From: Marinilabiliaceae bacterium ANBcel2 | GTDB taxonomy: Bacteria; Bacteroidota; Bacteroidia; Bacteroidales; Marinilabiliaceae | Length of the DNA stretch: 64,000 bases | Assembly (NCBI GenBank): GCA_029688995.1 | Contig: JARULA010000001.1 | Span: 248,001-312,000 of the forward strand | Direction: 5' to 3' | In this document: one piece after another, positions 27,781 through 38,900 of the stretch | How the letters are laid out: each line of letters starts with the position of its first letter | Numbering within the stretch: the stretch's first letter is position 1 | The notes under the pieces: generated by a model | The model's database searches: none | The model's input: only the letters and a program-made list of their open reading frames with translations | What the model was told of the DNA's origin: nothing | Translations under genes and position numbers: made by a program

Positions 27781-30426
27781 CTACTCAACCGTTTTCCAGG
27801 TTTTACCTGTTATATTCTTTTTATTAGGAAAAACAAGAGAGGCAATTAAACTTAAAACAACACTAATCCCCATTCCTGCCAATCCGTACATTATAAATGA
27901 GAGATCACTGCTATTCTTAATTATCACCAATGATGTCAATCCGCCTGCCAAACCGATCAATGCCGAAATAGCACCCACACGCGGAAAGAAAATACCAATA
28001 AAGAAAAGAGCTCCTAAACCACTAGTCAACAAACCTAAAAAAGTATTAAACTGATCCCATAAAGAAGCAATATTCCAGGTAGCCAAAACCAGAGCCATAA
28101 ATATACCCAAAACACCTACTATAATTCCAGACCATTTAGCAACTCCCATTCGCATTTTTTCAGTTGATCCTTTATGCAAAGTTTTATAGAAATCGGAAGT
28201 AATAACAGCTGACACGGAATTAATATTAGATGAAAGAGTTGACATTGCAGCAGCAAAAACAGCTGCTATTAGCAAGCCTGCAAATCCAACCGGAAGTTCG
28301 GAAACTATAAATTGAGGAAACACGGAGTCGATATTTGGATTTGTTGCAACAAGGCTTGCAGGATTAGATTTATAAAAAGCATATAGCCCGGTTCCCAACA
28401 AAAAGAAGAGAATAGTGACAGGAATGGTTAAAATACCATTAAGCCAAATACTACGACTGGTAGCCTTTTCATCTTTAGTAGTCATATATCTTTGTACAAC
28501 AGATTGATCACTGGAGTATGTTATTAAAGCATTAGCCAATCCGCCAAACAAAACAACCCACAATACAGGCTGGGAAAAGTCAAATGCAAAATCAAATGCA
28601 TGAAACTTATTATTTTCAAGTGAAGCAGTCCAAAAAGTTGAAAAACCTCCTTCTACTCCGGTAATCATAAATATAAGTGCAAAAATAGCTCCGCCAAGTA
28701 AAATAAATCCCTGAATAACATCACCCCATACTACCGCTTCAATACCTCCACTGGTACAATAAATAATTGTAACAACACCCATAATTATTATTGCAAAGTA
28801 TATGTTAAATCCTGTTACAGCAAACAAGGCAAGAGAGGGAAGAAATAGAACTATTGCAATACGGCTAACCATAAAAAAGACAAAAAGTGATGAAGCAAAA
28901 TATCTTACTATGCGGTTAAAACGAGCTTCGAGATACTCATAGGCAGTATCATAATTTAAACGTCTAAAGAAAGGGAGATAATAGCGTATCACAACAGGAG
29001 CAACCAAAAATATAGAGAGATTAAAAACAAGCATTCTCCAATCTGTAGCATAAGTTTTACCAGGTATAGCAATAAAAGTAATAGCACTTAATGTTGTGGC
29101 AAAAATACTGATACCTGCAGCCCACCATGGAATTCTACCTCCAGCTTTAAAAAAGTCATTAGTTCCTCCATCCTTTTTATGAAACCAAAAACCTAAAAGC
29201 AACATTGCACCAAAATAGAGTCCTAAAACTACATAATTAATCAATCCAAATTGCGCCTCCATACCAAGAGAGAGCTCTACAAACCCTGACGAACGAATTC
29301 CGGGTCTCTCTTCACCACCTGCAATAATAACACTATTACCTACAGCTGATGCTGTAAAAACAGCAACGGGTGAAAATTTATAACTATCCAGTGTAAACCA
29401 TACATCTGTAACAGTATTATAAATCAAAATCTTATCACTAAAACCGGCATGATTTATCCACAAACTGTCTCGTTTATTTACAGCCTCTTTATTACCAACA
29501 CTAATTTCAAGTAATGATTTTTCTACTTTATTAAAAATAGTACCATCATCTCCTCCCACAAGCAAAACATGAGTTGCACCAACAGGCACTGCCTGGGCCA
29601 TTGCTAATGGAAGTGGATTATCCTCGTCAAGTAAAATATCACTTTTTTGAACCCACCTGTCATTTGAAGGTATATATTTATATACTGTAGAATAAAAGGT
29701 TGTTAATAAGTTGTCATCCTCTTTAGCTCTTCCACCAAAAAGATAAAGAGAGATCTCATCTCCATCCTGTTGTGAGGCCATTGCAGCACCGGATAATGGA
29801 CCAGGTAGATTCGAGAGTGACTCCCAGCCACGATCGGGATTAGACAAATCCATTCTTAAAAGTTTATCTGAAAAGCCATCATCATTCTCTCCACCGGCAA
29901 CATAAAGATGAGATCCAATAACAGAGGCGCTACTGTTTTTTAACGCAAAAGGGAGTGAAGGATACTCCTCAATTTGCACTTTTTCTTCACTATATGAAAG
30001 TTTTAAAACAGCAGGCGAAAGACCATCAGGAGTCTCTCCCCCTATAACCATAAGCCCACCGGGAACAGCAACCGATGCTCCTTCTCCTATCGGGTCGGGC
30101 AATAGAAAATCTTTATAAACAAGAGAAAATTCATTATTGTCTCTCTTTAAAACAACAACAAGGTCAGAAAAAGCTTTTGATCCATTCTCCCATGGTTTTG
30201 CCTCAGGAAAGTGTGATCCTCCGGCATATAAAAAATAGTCATCTACAAAACCTGAATAACTACCTGCAAGACCTTCGTTCAATTCATCAACTCCCAGCTG
30301 ATCTATAGTCCATATCTCTTTTTGTGACAATCTATTAACCCCAGCTTCACGACCATCTGCTTCAAAAAAAGAAAAAAGAAAACAAAGAAAAACTATTACA
30401 ACAACATTATCTCTCTCTAACCTCAT
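27781..30426 (-). CDS. NanM-like Kelch mutarotase fused to sodium:solute symporter
   Basis: 881 residues in one frame with two modules. After a signal-like segment (residues 7-22), residues of about 35-385 form Kelch beta-propeller repeats: FVDDYFLYAGGSHFP, GGLMVIGGETPDG, GSHLYVAGGENDDG, EISLYLFGGRAKEDD, THVLLVGGDDGT and NSVIIAGGEERPG. These match the sialic acid mutarotase (NanM/YjhT, cyclically permuted) family. From about residue 392 there are 13 or so membrane helices of the SSS family (FFKAGGRIPWWAAGISIFATTLSAITFI, SNINSVSAVITSDFYK). The SSS N-terminus faces outside, so the propeller would sit in the periplasm at the transporter mouth. It follows sialidase, lyase and epimerase genes; the likely cargo is N-acetylneuraminate with Na+. 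Confidence 0.88.
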   Translation of the reverse strand: MRLERDNVVVIVFLCFLFSFFEADGREAGVNRLSQKEIWTIDQLGVDELNEGLAGSYSGFVDDYFLYAGGSHFPEAKPWENGSKAFSDLVVVLKRDNNEFSLVYKDFLLPDPIGEGASVAVPGGLMVIGGETPDGLSPAVLKLSYSEEKVQIEEYPSLPFALKNSSASVIGSHLYVAGGENDDGFSDKLLRMDLSNPDRGWESLSNLPGPLSGAAMASQQDGDEISLYLFGGRAKEDDNLLTTFYSTVYKYIPSNDRWVQKSDILLDEDNPLPLAMAQAVPVGATHVLLVGGDDGTIFNKVEKSLLEISVGNKEAVNKRDSLWINHAGFSDKILIYNTVTDVWFTLDSYKFSPVAVFTASAVGNSVIIAGGEERPGIRSSGFVELSLGMEAQFGLINYVVLGLYFGAMLLLGFWFHKKDGGTNDFFKAGGRIPWWAAGISIFATTLSAITFIAIPGKTYATDWRMLVFNLSIFLVAPVVIRYYLPFFRRLNYDTAYEYLEARFNRIVRYFASSLFVFFMVSRIAIVLFLPSLALFAVTGFNIYFAIIIMGVVTIIYCTSGGIEAVVWGDVIQGFILLGGAIFALIFMITGVEGGFSTFWTASLENNKFHAFDFAFDFSQPVLWVVLFGGLANALITYSSDQSVVQRYMTTKDEKATSRSIWLNGILTIPVTILFFLLGTGLYAFYKSNPASLVATNPNIDSVFPQFIVSELPVGFAGLLIAAVFAAAMSTLSSNINSVSAVITSDFYKTLHKGSTEKMRMGVAKWSGIIVGVLGIFMALVLATWNIASLWDQFNTFLGLLTSGLGALFFIGIFFPRVGAISALIGLAGGLTSLVIIKNSSDLSFIMYGLAGMGISVVLSLIASLVFPNKKNITGKTWKTVE

Positions 30427-30472
30427 CTCTAAAAATTTTCACGTGTAAAAAAGTATATTATTTATAAATGCA

Positions 30473-31633
30473 TCAAAAATCTTCAAGGGTTTGCCATACC
30501 TGCATCAACCCTCTGGGAACATGAAAACAGCCTTTCCATTTACCCCCTTTAAGCGGCAAAAGCACCTTACCCTGACGGTTAAGATAACCATACCACTCAC
30601 CAAACTCAGGATCGGAGAAACGAGCCCATGTATAGTCATGAACCTTATAAAACCATTTTAAGCACTCCTTATTACCGGTAAGTTTATATCCTTTTATTAA
30701 GCTGATTAATGTCTCTATATGAACCCACCACAATTTTTGATCCCACTCAAGTTGTTGTGGGGGGGAGTTTTTAATATCCATAAAGTAGAAAATACCACAA
30801 AACTCCTTATCCCAACCATATTCAAGTGTACGCAAAACAATTTCAACAGCCTGTTTAGCAAGTTCAGGTCTATTTAAACGAACAGACAGATCCATAACAA
30901 ACCACATAGCTTCGATTGCATGACCGGGATTTAAAAGACGACCGTCAAATGTGTCAGAAAAAGAGCCATCCGGATTAACATTTTCTAAAATCAGCCCTGA
31001 ATCTCTATCATAAAAAACATCCATAACATCATTCAGAACTCTGTCAATAGTACCATCAACAAGATTCTTAGGTAAAAGATGTTCAATCTCTAATGCGAGA
31101 TTACACATAATCATTGGCAGAGAAAAATTTCTTAAAGGTCGTGTTCCTGCAACAGCCTTGGAATATTTCCCCTTAGGATTTCCCTCTCTTAAAAGAATAT
31201 TATCAAAAGTAGCCTTAGCTATATTAGCATATTTTGACTCCCCGGTTGCCTTATATAACTGACCAAAACCCATGGTAGCAAAACAGTCGGAGAATATATT
31301 ATATGGCTGAATCAAAGGTTTGCCTTCCCTGGTTAACGAAAAATACCAATTGTATTTACCATCATGTCCATTACTATTTAAGAATTGAGCTCCATGTTTT
31401 GCTATCTGCAACCATTCATCTTTTTTCTCAATTTTATTATAAAAGGTTGAAAACATCCAAACCTGACGCCCCTGCAGCCAAACAAACTTGTCGGTATCAA
31501 AAACATTTCCATCTCTTTTAAAACAGGTAAAATACCCCCCGAACTCTTTATCGGGGGAATATTTTTCCCAAAATGGAATAACATTTTTTAAAAGCTCATC
31601 TCTATATAGTTGTTTAATTTTTTTAAGCTCCAT
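30473..31633 (-). CDS. AGE-family epimerase, probably ManNAc/GlcNAc 2-epimerase
   Basis: 386 residues from the ATG at 31633 (the codon before it is TTG). It is an (alpha/alpha)6-barrel of the N-acylglucosamine 2-epimerase family: FGGYFTCFKRDGNV, FVWLQGRQVWMFS, GHAIEAMWFVMDL with its catalytic-region His, and WWVHIETLISLI. It would convert ManNAc from the lyase into GlcNAc without prior phosphorylation, the route known from Bacteroides fragilis sialic acid catabolism. It lies 18 bp after nanA and 46 bp before the Kelch-symporter gene, inside the operon. Cellobiose 2-epimerases share the fold, but the nan context and length favour the HexNAc enzyme. Confidence 0.88.
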   Translation of the reverse strand: MELKKIKQLYRDELLKNVIPFWEKYSPDKEFGGYFTCFKRDGNVFDTDKFVWLQGRQVWMFSTFYNKIEKKDEWLQIAKHGAQFLNSNGHDGKYNWYFSLTREGKPLIQPYNIFSDCFATMGFGQLYKATGESKYANIAKATFDNILLREGNPKGKYSKAVAGTRPLRNFSLPMIMCNLALEIEHLLPKNLVDGTIDRVLNDVMDVFYDRDSGLILENVNPDGSFSDTFDGRLLNPGHAIEAMWFVMDLSVRLNRPELAKQAVEIVLRTLEYGWDKEFCGIFYFMDIKNSPPQQLEWDQKLWWVHIETLISLIKGYKLTGNKECLKWFYKVHDYTWARFSDPEFGEWYGYLNRQGKVLLPLKGGKWKGCFHVPRGLMQVWQTLEDF

Positions 31634-31651
31634 CAAAAACAGTTTTAATAA

Positions 31652-32563
31652 CTACTTAGAAAAAAGATCTCCCATTTTAAGACTGTCTACATCTTTACAA
31701 AAACTAATATACTCCTTTTCACTCATATTTTTAACAGGTAATCTAAACCCACCAAAATCAAAACCGAGATATCGCATATAAGCTTTTCCGGTAGCTATAC
31801 CACCATATTTCCCCAAAAGCCTTATCATGTCAATGGATTTTTGTTGCAATTTTTGGGCTTTATCAAAATCACCATTATCAAATTGCTCAATCATCTTATA
31901 GTAAAGAGGAGCAGCATAATTAAAAGTGCTACCCACAGCACATCTACAACCCAACACAAGGGCAGATAACATGTTTTCATCACGTCCCCACATCATATTA
32001 AATTTCTCATTTTGAAAATTTTTACAGCTTAAAAAATCCATAAAATCTTCATGAGTATATTTGATACCTGCTAAATTGGAAATAGATAAAGAGGCCTCTT
32101 TCAAAAAATCAAACATGGCAACATTGCATCCTGTTAAAACAGGAATGTGATAAAAATAGAGTGGAATATCATTTACTACATCACCTATCTTAGCGCAAAA
32201 TTGAGCCAATTGAAGAGCATCTGCTGGTTTAAAATAATAAGGAGCCATAAGTGCAATTGCATCAACACCTGAATTACGAGCATGCACAGCATTATCAATA
32301 GACTCTTTATAAGATGTTCCTCCAACAAGAGCAATAACCTTAACATCACTCCCCGATGCAGCATCAACCCATGCTTCTGTAGTTACCCGCTTCTCGTCTT
32401 GTGATAAAGAGACTCCTTCTCCGGTAGATCCATTAATAAAAACCCCGACGATTCCGTTTCTTTCTAAATATTTAAAATAATCTCCGATTTTATCCGGAAC
32501 AATTTCTCCCTCACCATCCATTGGCGTAAATGGCGCAGCAATTACACCTTCTATTCTTTCCAT
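31652..32563 (-). CDS. nanA: N-acetylneuraminate lyase
   Basis: 303 residues, the usual length for this TIM-barrel family of the DHDPS/NAL type. It splits N-acetylneuraminate into pyruvate and ManNAc in the cytoplasm. The pyruvate-binding GSTGEG motif is at residues 45-50, the catalytic Tyr138 sits in YFYHIPVLTG and the Schiff-base Lys168 in AGIKYTHED. The Tyr-His-Ile-Pro context fits neuraminate lyase rather than dihydrodipicolinate synthase. It lies between the sialidase gene (71 bp upstream) and the epimerase gene (18 bp downstream), which settles the substrate. Confidence 0.93.
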   Translation of the reverse strand: MERIEGVIAAPFTPMDGEGEIVPDKIGDYFKYLERNGIVGVFINGSTGEGVSLSQDEKRVTTEAWVDAASGSDVKVIALVGGTSYKESIDNAVHARNSGVDAIALMAPYYFKPADALQLAQFCAKIGDVVNDIPLYFYHIPVLTGCNVAMFDFLKEASLSISNLAGIKYTHEDFMDFLSCKNFQNEKFNMMWGRDENMLSALVLGCRCAVGSTFNYAAPLYYKMIEQFDNGDFDKAQKLQQKSIDMIRLLGKYGGIATGKAYMRYLGFDFGGFRLPVKNMSEKEYISFCKDVDSLKMGDLFSK

Positions 32564-32634
32564 ATCTATATTGTTATATCATCAAACAATCAATTTCAAA
32601 TCACAATAAAAATGTATAATCAGATTAGCTATTT

Positions 32635-34272
32635 TTACTGGCTTAAAAGTTCATCTATTAACACCTTTTGAAAGTAAAGCTCCCTTACACCCTCATAAAC
32701 AATACCTACACTATTGTCATCAACCATAGACATACAAGAATAGCCAAAACCATGATTCTGATTCAAAAGAACCTGATTCTCTTTAGGCCATGTGTGACCA
32801 CCGTCAATGCTTACCTTTATTGTCATATCAACCCTTGCAGTTTTACTATCCGGGTTTGAAAATAAAAGAACTTGCTGCTCCTCACCATCAATTACAGTAT
32901 AATGATCAAGTAAACTAGCCATACAATTTGGTTCACGTAAAGCTGAATTTGATGAAGGATGAGTTGTCCATGTTTTACCCATATCATTAGTTATAGCAAC
33001 AGCACGACCATTACCTTCACCTTTCTCAATTCTATTGATATCATCTCTCATATTAAGCATCAATGACCCATCATCTAACTGAACAACCTGCGCTTCGGTA
33101 GTGTTAGGCTTTGCACCTGTTCCTATCTCCCAGGTTTCTCCACCGTCTTTACTATACACAATAGTTGAATGACTAACATAATCGCCCCCATCTATAGCCT
33201 TCTCTCCAATATCTTCTTTAAACTGGGCAGCAAAAACAATCGTGCCGTCATCCATAGTAATTCCACGACCCGGACCCATAAACATCAATTGCCATTCGGG
33301 ATCTTTAATTTGGTCGGTAATATTAATTGGATCTGACCAGGTTTTACCATCATCGGTACTTTTAACCAATACAAATTGTCCTGTCTCCTCGGGGGACATA
33401 CCAGGTTGTGAATGCCACCATAACATCTTATCGGGAGACATTCCACTTATCCATAAAGCTGCAGCCCAAAGCGTATTAGTATTAGGATCATAAAGAACTG
33501 CAGGATCTCCTATACCATTTCGTCTTGGAGGGTGTCCACCCCATTCTCCCATATCCATAATTACTTTCATAGGCTCCCATGTTTGACCTCCATCGGTACT
33601 ACGGCTCATACCTACATCAATATCTTCCTGCAAATCTTTACTATTATTATAACGGTTATCATAAACAGCTATAAGAGTTCCCTCAGAGGTAGTTGTTAAT
33701 CCGGGAATACGATATGTGTGACAGTTATCCTGACCGGCAGCTCGTAAAACTTTGGCAGGACGATAAGAGTAAGGATCATTATTATCTACAATATAATATC
33801 CATTAGACAGTGTAGCTTCAATCTTTTCTATAACAAAGGAATTTACCAAATCTACATTAGAATTGGCTTTGGCATTAAAAATAAAGGTGTGCTCACCGGC
33901 ATCAAGAGTGTAATCTCCATTTATCTTCAAAGATCTGCCCGTTGTAGAAGTTTCACCAAAATATTGATATTCAGGATCATTATCTTCATCTCCCTCTTTT
34001 AAAAGGTAATGTGCCGACAATGAAGATAAAACATCATAATCAGACCCCTTTTTAAGCTTAACAGTTAAGGCCTCCAGACTCAAAGGAGCTTCTTCTCTCT
34101 CTATTTCAAAAGATATTTGAAACAAATTATCATTATCTCTCTCTAAAAATAGTGGCACTTTCTTTTGTACAATATCTCCACCGGAGACACCTGTTGCTTC
34201 AGTTGCGCATGAATTCAAACCTAAAGCAAAAACAGATATTATTACTAAATAAAACAACCTTTTCATTCTCAT
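32635..34272 (-). CDS. nanH: Exo-alpha-sialidase, GH33, lipoprotein
   Basis: 545 residues. The signal peptide ends LNSC (Cys22), so it is lipid-anchored. Residues of about 38-165 form an N-terminal beta-sandwich of the kind found before Bacteroidota sialidases. The propeller starts with the arginine motif YRIP (residues 187-190), then the Asp of VYDNRYN. At least five Asp-boxes (S-x-D-x-G-x-T-W) are visible: STDGGQTW, STDDGKTW, SKDGGETW, TNDMGKTW, SIDGGHTW. Late catalytic residues such as YSCMS and the Glu of VYEGV are also present. It releases terminal sialic acid from glycoconjugates outside the cell or in the periplasm. ATGs occur at 34272 and 34266; either gives the same mature protein. 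It follows SusD by 73 bp with a hairpin between. Confidence 0.93.
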   Translation of the reverse strand: MRMKRLFYLVIISVFALGLNSCATEATGVSGGDIVQKKVPLFLERDNDNLFQISFEIEREEAPLSLEALTVKLKKGSDYDVLSSLSAHYLLKEGDEDNDPEYQYFGETSTTGRSLKINGDYTLDAGEHTFIFNAKANSNVDLVNSFVIEKIEATLSNGYYIVDNNDPYSYRPAKVLRAAGQDNCHTYRIPGLTTTSEGTLIAVYDNRYNNSKDLQEDIDVGMSRSTDGGQTWEPMKVIMDMGEWGGHPPRRNGIGDPAVLYDPNTNTLWAAALWISGMSPDKMLWWHSQPGMSPEETGQFVLVKSTDDGKTWSDPINITDQIKDPEWQLMFMGPGRGITMDDGTIVFAAQFKEDIGEKAIDGGDYVSHSTIVYSKDGGETWEIGTGAKPNTTEAQVVQLDDGSLMLNMRDDINRIEKGEGNGRAVAITNDMGKTWTTHPSSNSALREPNCMASLLDHYTVIDGEEQQVLLFSNPDSKTARVDMTIKVSIDGGHTWPKENQVLLNQNHGFGYSCMSMVDDNSVGIVYEGVRELYFQKVLIDELLSQ

Positions 34273-34299
34273 AAAAACTTTATCATAAATTAAACATAA

Positions 34300-34332
34300 C
34301 TATTGGCAGAAGATTATTCCCTCTGCCAATAG
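34300..34332 (-). terminator. Hairpin between SusD and the sialidase gene
   Basis: An 11-bp perfect inverted repeat (CTATTGGCAGA, 34300-34310, with 34322-34332) and an 11-nt loop. No T run follows on the minus strand, so it more likely tunes mRNA stability or the SusD-to-catabolic gene ratio than ends transcription. Confidence 0.45.
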
Positions 34333-34345
34333 CATAAAATATATT

Positions 34346-35920
34346 TTAATAACCCGAAGTTTGCTCAAGCAACGGATCATCATTTAAAGTGTTAACATCT
34401 ATCGGCCATAAAATTTTATGCGCTTCAGATGCCTGATCAAGTACAGGCTCTGTACCATCGCCATAAGTTGCATACGGTGAAAACACTAACGGGGTTCCAT
34501 TATCATCTGCATGCATACGCAAAATATCAAACCATCTTTTATTTTCCCAAACAAACTCTTTATCACGCTCAAACAAAATAGCAAGTTCATTGGCAGCAAA
34601 TCCCTGATCACTATACCCATGTAGAGCCTCATCATAATTCTCACCATAAGCACGCTCTCTTATCTGATTAATATAGGGAGCTGGATCTTCACCCTTAAAA
34701 TTAGCAACCTCTGCTAACATAAGTAAAACATCGGCATAACGATAAACAGGAACATCATCGGCATAAACACGATTACCATCATTATTAATCAACCCTTTAA
34801 ATTTACGAAGAACAGTACCGGGGTTTACAAGTTCGTTATCATCGTCTAAATCGTAATAATCATAAAAGGTAGCATCTCTTCTTTGATCTTCTTCGCTATA
34901 GCTCTCAAAAAGTTCAAATCTATATTCATGACGCTGCAATCCGTTGTTTCTTAAATCCAAAACATCATCAAGCTGATTCTTGTCTCTATCATATTTTAAC
35001 CCTCTGAACATATCTGCAGAATATAACATATGAGCAGCAAAGTTAGTAGCCTCTCCATCTCGAAATCGAATAGCAAATATGATTTCATCATTCCCTTTAT
35101 TGTTATAGTCAAAAACATCGGCAAATGAAGAGAGCAGTGAAAATTGATTCTCAACCGCTTTTAAAGCAGCTTCAGCCACATCGATATCAGCAGGATTTGC
35201 CTGATAATCACCAGTGGAAACTTTAGCTGACCACATATATATATCAGCTTTAAGCATCAAGGATGCATATTTATTCCAAACAGCTCCACCATCGGTCATA
35301 GTAAAATCATCACCAAAATTATCAACCGAACGCTGTATATCATCCTTCAAAAAAGCCATAATATCAGATGCAGAAGAGCGAGCAGTATATAGATTTTCAG
35401 CAGAAGTTTCTCCTTCTAAAACATCAATAGTTTGAATTAAAGGAACACCTCCGTAAGTACGGTAAAGCCAAAAATAGTGATAAGATCTTAATCCATATAA
35501 CTGACCAAGAAAATAACCTCTTGAATCATCATCTAAAAATGGAGTTTTACCTTTATCAGATACCTGAGCAATAGCATTATTTACCTGCAATATCCTATTA
35601 TAAAAGTTTCCCCAGTTAGAAATTTGAGCATTATCGGCTCTTAAATCCTGAACTTTTAATCCCGACGCATTCAAACTGGTATTAGTTGAAGAGGTTCCAT
35701 CCCTATGAAGACCTCCACGAGCTTCCCCCATCAAAAAATAGGTGTATAATCCTCCACGTAGATTATTGTGTAATCCGTAAACATATCCACGAATCTGCTC
35801 CTCGCTCTGCCAGAAATTTCCACTTCCGTAATGATCTTCTGGAGCCAGATCTAATGTTTCGCATGAACTTAAAAATAGAAGTGATGCGAAAAAAAACATT
35901 ATATATTTAATCTTTTTCAT
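34346..35920 (-). CDS. SusD/RagB-family lipoprotein (sialic acid PUL)
   Basis: 524 residues. The signal peptide ends LLFLSSCETLDLAPED, the usual SusD lipobox and mature start. SusD features are FWLYRTYGGVPLIQ, VYRYADVLLMLAEVANFKGEDP, INQIRERAYG and the FERDKEFVWENKRWFDILRM region. It is a surface glycan-binding partner of the SusC encoded 53 bp upstream. Followed by sialidase, lyase, epimerase and symporter genes, so its likely ligand is a sialylated oligosaccharide or sialic acid itself, as with the NanU/NanO pairs of Tannerella and Bacteroides. Confidence 0.93.
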   Translation of the reverse strand: MKKIKYIMFFFASLLFLSSCETLDLAPEDHYGSGNFWQSEEQIRGYVYGLHNNLRGGLYTYFLMGEARGGLHRDGTSSTNTSLNASGLKVQDLRADNAQISNWGNFYNRILQVNNAIAQVSDKGKTPFLDDDSRGYFLGQLYGLRSYHYFWLYRTYGGVPLIQTIDVLEGETSAENLYTARSSASDIMAFLKDDIQRSVDNFGDDFTMTDGGAVWNKYASLMLKADIYMWSAKVSTGDYQANPADIDVAEAALKAVENQFSLLSSFADVFDYNNKGNDEIIFAIRFRDGEATNFAAHMLYSADMFRGLKYDRDKNQLDDVLDLRNNGLQRHEYRFELFESYSEEDQRRDATFYDYYDLDDDNELVNPGTVLRKFKGLINNDGNRVYADDVPVYRYADVLLMLAEVANFKGEDPAPYINQIRERAYGENYDEALHGYSDQGFAANELAILFERDKEFVWENKRWFDILRMHADDNGTPLVFSPYATYGDGTEPVLDQASEAHKILWPIDVNTLNDDPLLEQTSGY

Positions 35921-35973
35921 AACTGAAATTTTTTCTTTATTGTTTATGTTACTTATTTAAGCCATTTACATCA

Positions 35974-38900
35974 TTAAAATCTGATGTTAGCACCAAATAT
36001 AACAGTACGAGGCAAACCATAACCACCAGTGGCTCCCCATGTACTACTAATTTCTGGAGAATACAGTTCTGAAGCGGTTAAATAGCCAAGATTTTGTCCT
36101 GTAACTGAAAGCTCTAATGCAGCAATGTCATTACCAATTAATCTTTCAACAGGAACATCATATCTTAATGAAATCTCTCTAAATGCAAGGTAGCTACCAT
36201 CGTAAACAAACATACTTGACGGACGGGCATAATTTCTTTTTCCAAGCTGATCGGCCCACATATATCTTGGATAGCTAGCTGTAGGATTATCAGGAGTCCA
36301 GGTGTCGGCAGTCTCTTCAATAGAGTTGTAAGTACCCTGCATCATACCCATAAACCAGGGACGGATATTATCCATCTGAACAAAATCAAGAGCATAATCC
36401 ATACGTGCCGAAAGAGTAAAATCTCTATATACCAAATTGGATGTTATCCCTCCTGTATATTTAGGATTTACATTACCTTGATAAACCATATCATAATCGC
36501 TTATAGTTCCATCACCATTAACATCTCTCCAAATTACATCACCGGGTAGTATTGGAAGACCATATGCTTCACTGTCATAAACCTCGGGACCATAAACAGG
36601 AACTCCGTTGCTTCCGTTATTACCTGAAGTAATATCAACGCGATCAGCAGCTATCTCCATTACATGATCTTCATCCTTAAAGATACCCTGAGCTTCGAAT
36701 GCATAAAGAGCACCGGGTCTTTGACCTTCCTGATAGCCACCGACCCATATTTTATCTCCTGTATCAGGGTCATAAACTTCAAAAGCGCCCTGACGGTTTC
36801 TTTCTAATCCGTTATCCGGTAACTTCTCAATAGTATTACGATTAAATGCCATATTAGCATCAATATTCCATGCAAGATCACCACGCTCAAGAACTCTAAA
36901 TCCGAACTCCATTTCAATACCACGGTTTCTAAACTCTCCGTTATTGCTTCGAATAGAGGTAATTCCAGAACTTCCCGGCAGAGGAATATTTGCATACTTA
37001 TCTGTTGTTAACCTGTTATAGTAAGTAAAGTTAGCATTTATAGCATTATCAAATAGTCCAAAATCTGCACCAACTTCAAATGTTCTAGATTTCTCCCATT
37101 GCAGACCCGGATTAGGAATAGAACCGGTTAAATAACCAATATTTCCATTATACTCATTAGTATTATAACTACCCTGTAGTTCATACGGTCCAATACCAGA
37201 AACATTTCCATTTAATCCATAACTTGCTCTAAGCTTGGCAAACGATATAATATGAGAATAGTCTCTCATAAAATCTTCGCGACTGGCAACCCATCCACCA
37301 GAAATACCAGGGAAGAAACCCCACTGATTATCATCCAAAAGCTTTGAATATCCATCATTTCGGAAAGTAAATGTCATAAGATACTTATCGTCATAATCAT
37401 AGTTTACACGACCAAAGTATGACTTAATTCTTTCACGTACATGCCATGAGTTAATGTTTCGCATTCCCTCATCGCTGGATGTATAACTTAAATCTCTAAA
37501 ACTATCGGTAGGAGCTCCTGAACCAGAAGCAGACAAGCCTTTATTATATGTATCATAATACTCATATCCTAAAAGCGAGTTCACATGATGATTTTGACCA
37601 AAGTCAAGCTCATAATTTAAAACAGCATTGTATGTCTGTCGAATAGTTCTATTAAAGCTGGCAGAAGAACTACGAGAAGTATTAATATTACCCGGAGAGC
37701 TAAGAAAATCTCTATTAAAAGATTCCTGATGAGACTCATCAAACATCAGGTTAGCATTTACATCAAAACTTAACCCTCGAGCAAGATCAAATGAAAATCC
37801 CTGAATCATAGTAAATTTATTTGATCGGTTGTGTCGCTCAAATTTATCTGAGTTAACTTTTGGATTACCATCACCAAAATTTGGTCCCAACAACATTTCT
37901 CCATCATCGTTATAACCTCTCATGGTAGGGGGCAAACTCAACATACGACCAAAATAATTAGCCTCTGAGTTATTAACTACATTCTTCCACTGAGCATCAT
38001 TAAAAGAAAAAGAGCTGCTTGATTTTAACCAGTCACGTATCTGATAATCACCATTAAAAGTAAAAGTTAAACGGTCATAGTAAGTGTCAACCGGAATACC
38101 TTCATCGGAATGATATCCAATACCGGCATAATAATTACCACGATCATTACCTCCTGTTACAGAAACGTTATACTCCTCTGTAACTGACGGACGATTAAAG
38201 GCATAATCAGACATATCAAACTCGTTAAAAATAATCTCTTCACCTGTAATGGGGTCAATCATAGTTCTCCATCCCCTATCTTTTAAAAATGCAAGATCGT
38301 CGGTATAAACCATAGGACTCCAAACTCCCAAAGTTGTTTGATTACCATCTATAGGATTACCCTCAGAATCAAAATATACATTTCCAATACCATAAGGAGT
38401 GGTACCATTTAATGTTCCCTGAATCCCTGTTCCATGTCCGGTATTTTCTCCATACATATTACCGGCATGTTGAACACCGGTTCTGGCCCAATGCAGATAA
38501 TCAGGAGCATTCATAAATTCATAAGGAGGGTTAAGATAATTAAGTCCGATCTTTGAACTAACACTAATTTCTGAAACACCCTCAGAACCACGGCGGGTAG
38601 TAATAAGAATTACACCATTATTGGCACGTGCTCCATATAAAGCAGTAGCACCGGCATCTTTAAGAACCTCCATCGACTCAATGTCATTAGGATTAATATC
38701 ACTAATGTTACGTACCTGTCCGTCAACCAAAACCAACGGGGAACCAGAACCATCAAGATTAGTTCCACCTCTTAACACAATATTAGGAACAGCACCAGGT
38801 CGTCCCGAAGTTTGAGAAACTCTTAATCCTGAAACAGCACCTGATAAAGCCTGTGCAGGATTTGAATGTACACCTTTAGTAAAAGTTTCATCATCTACAG

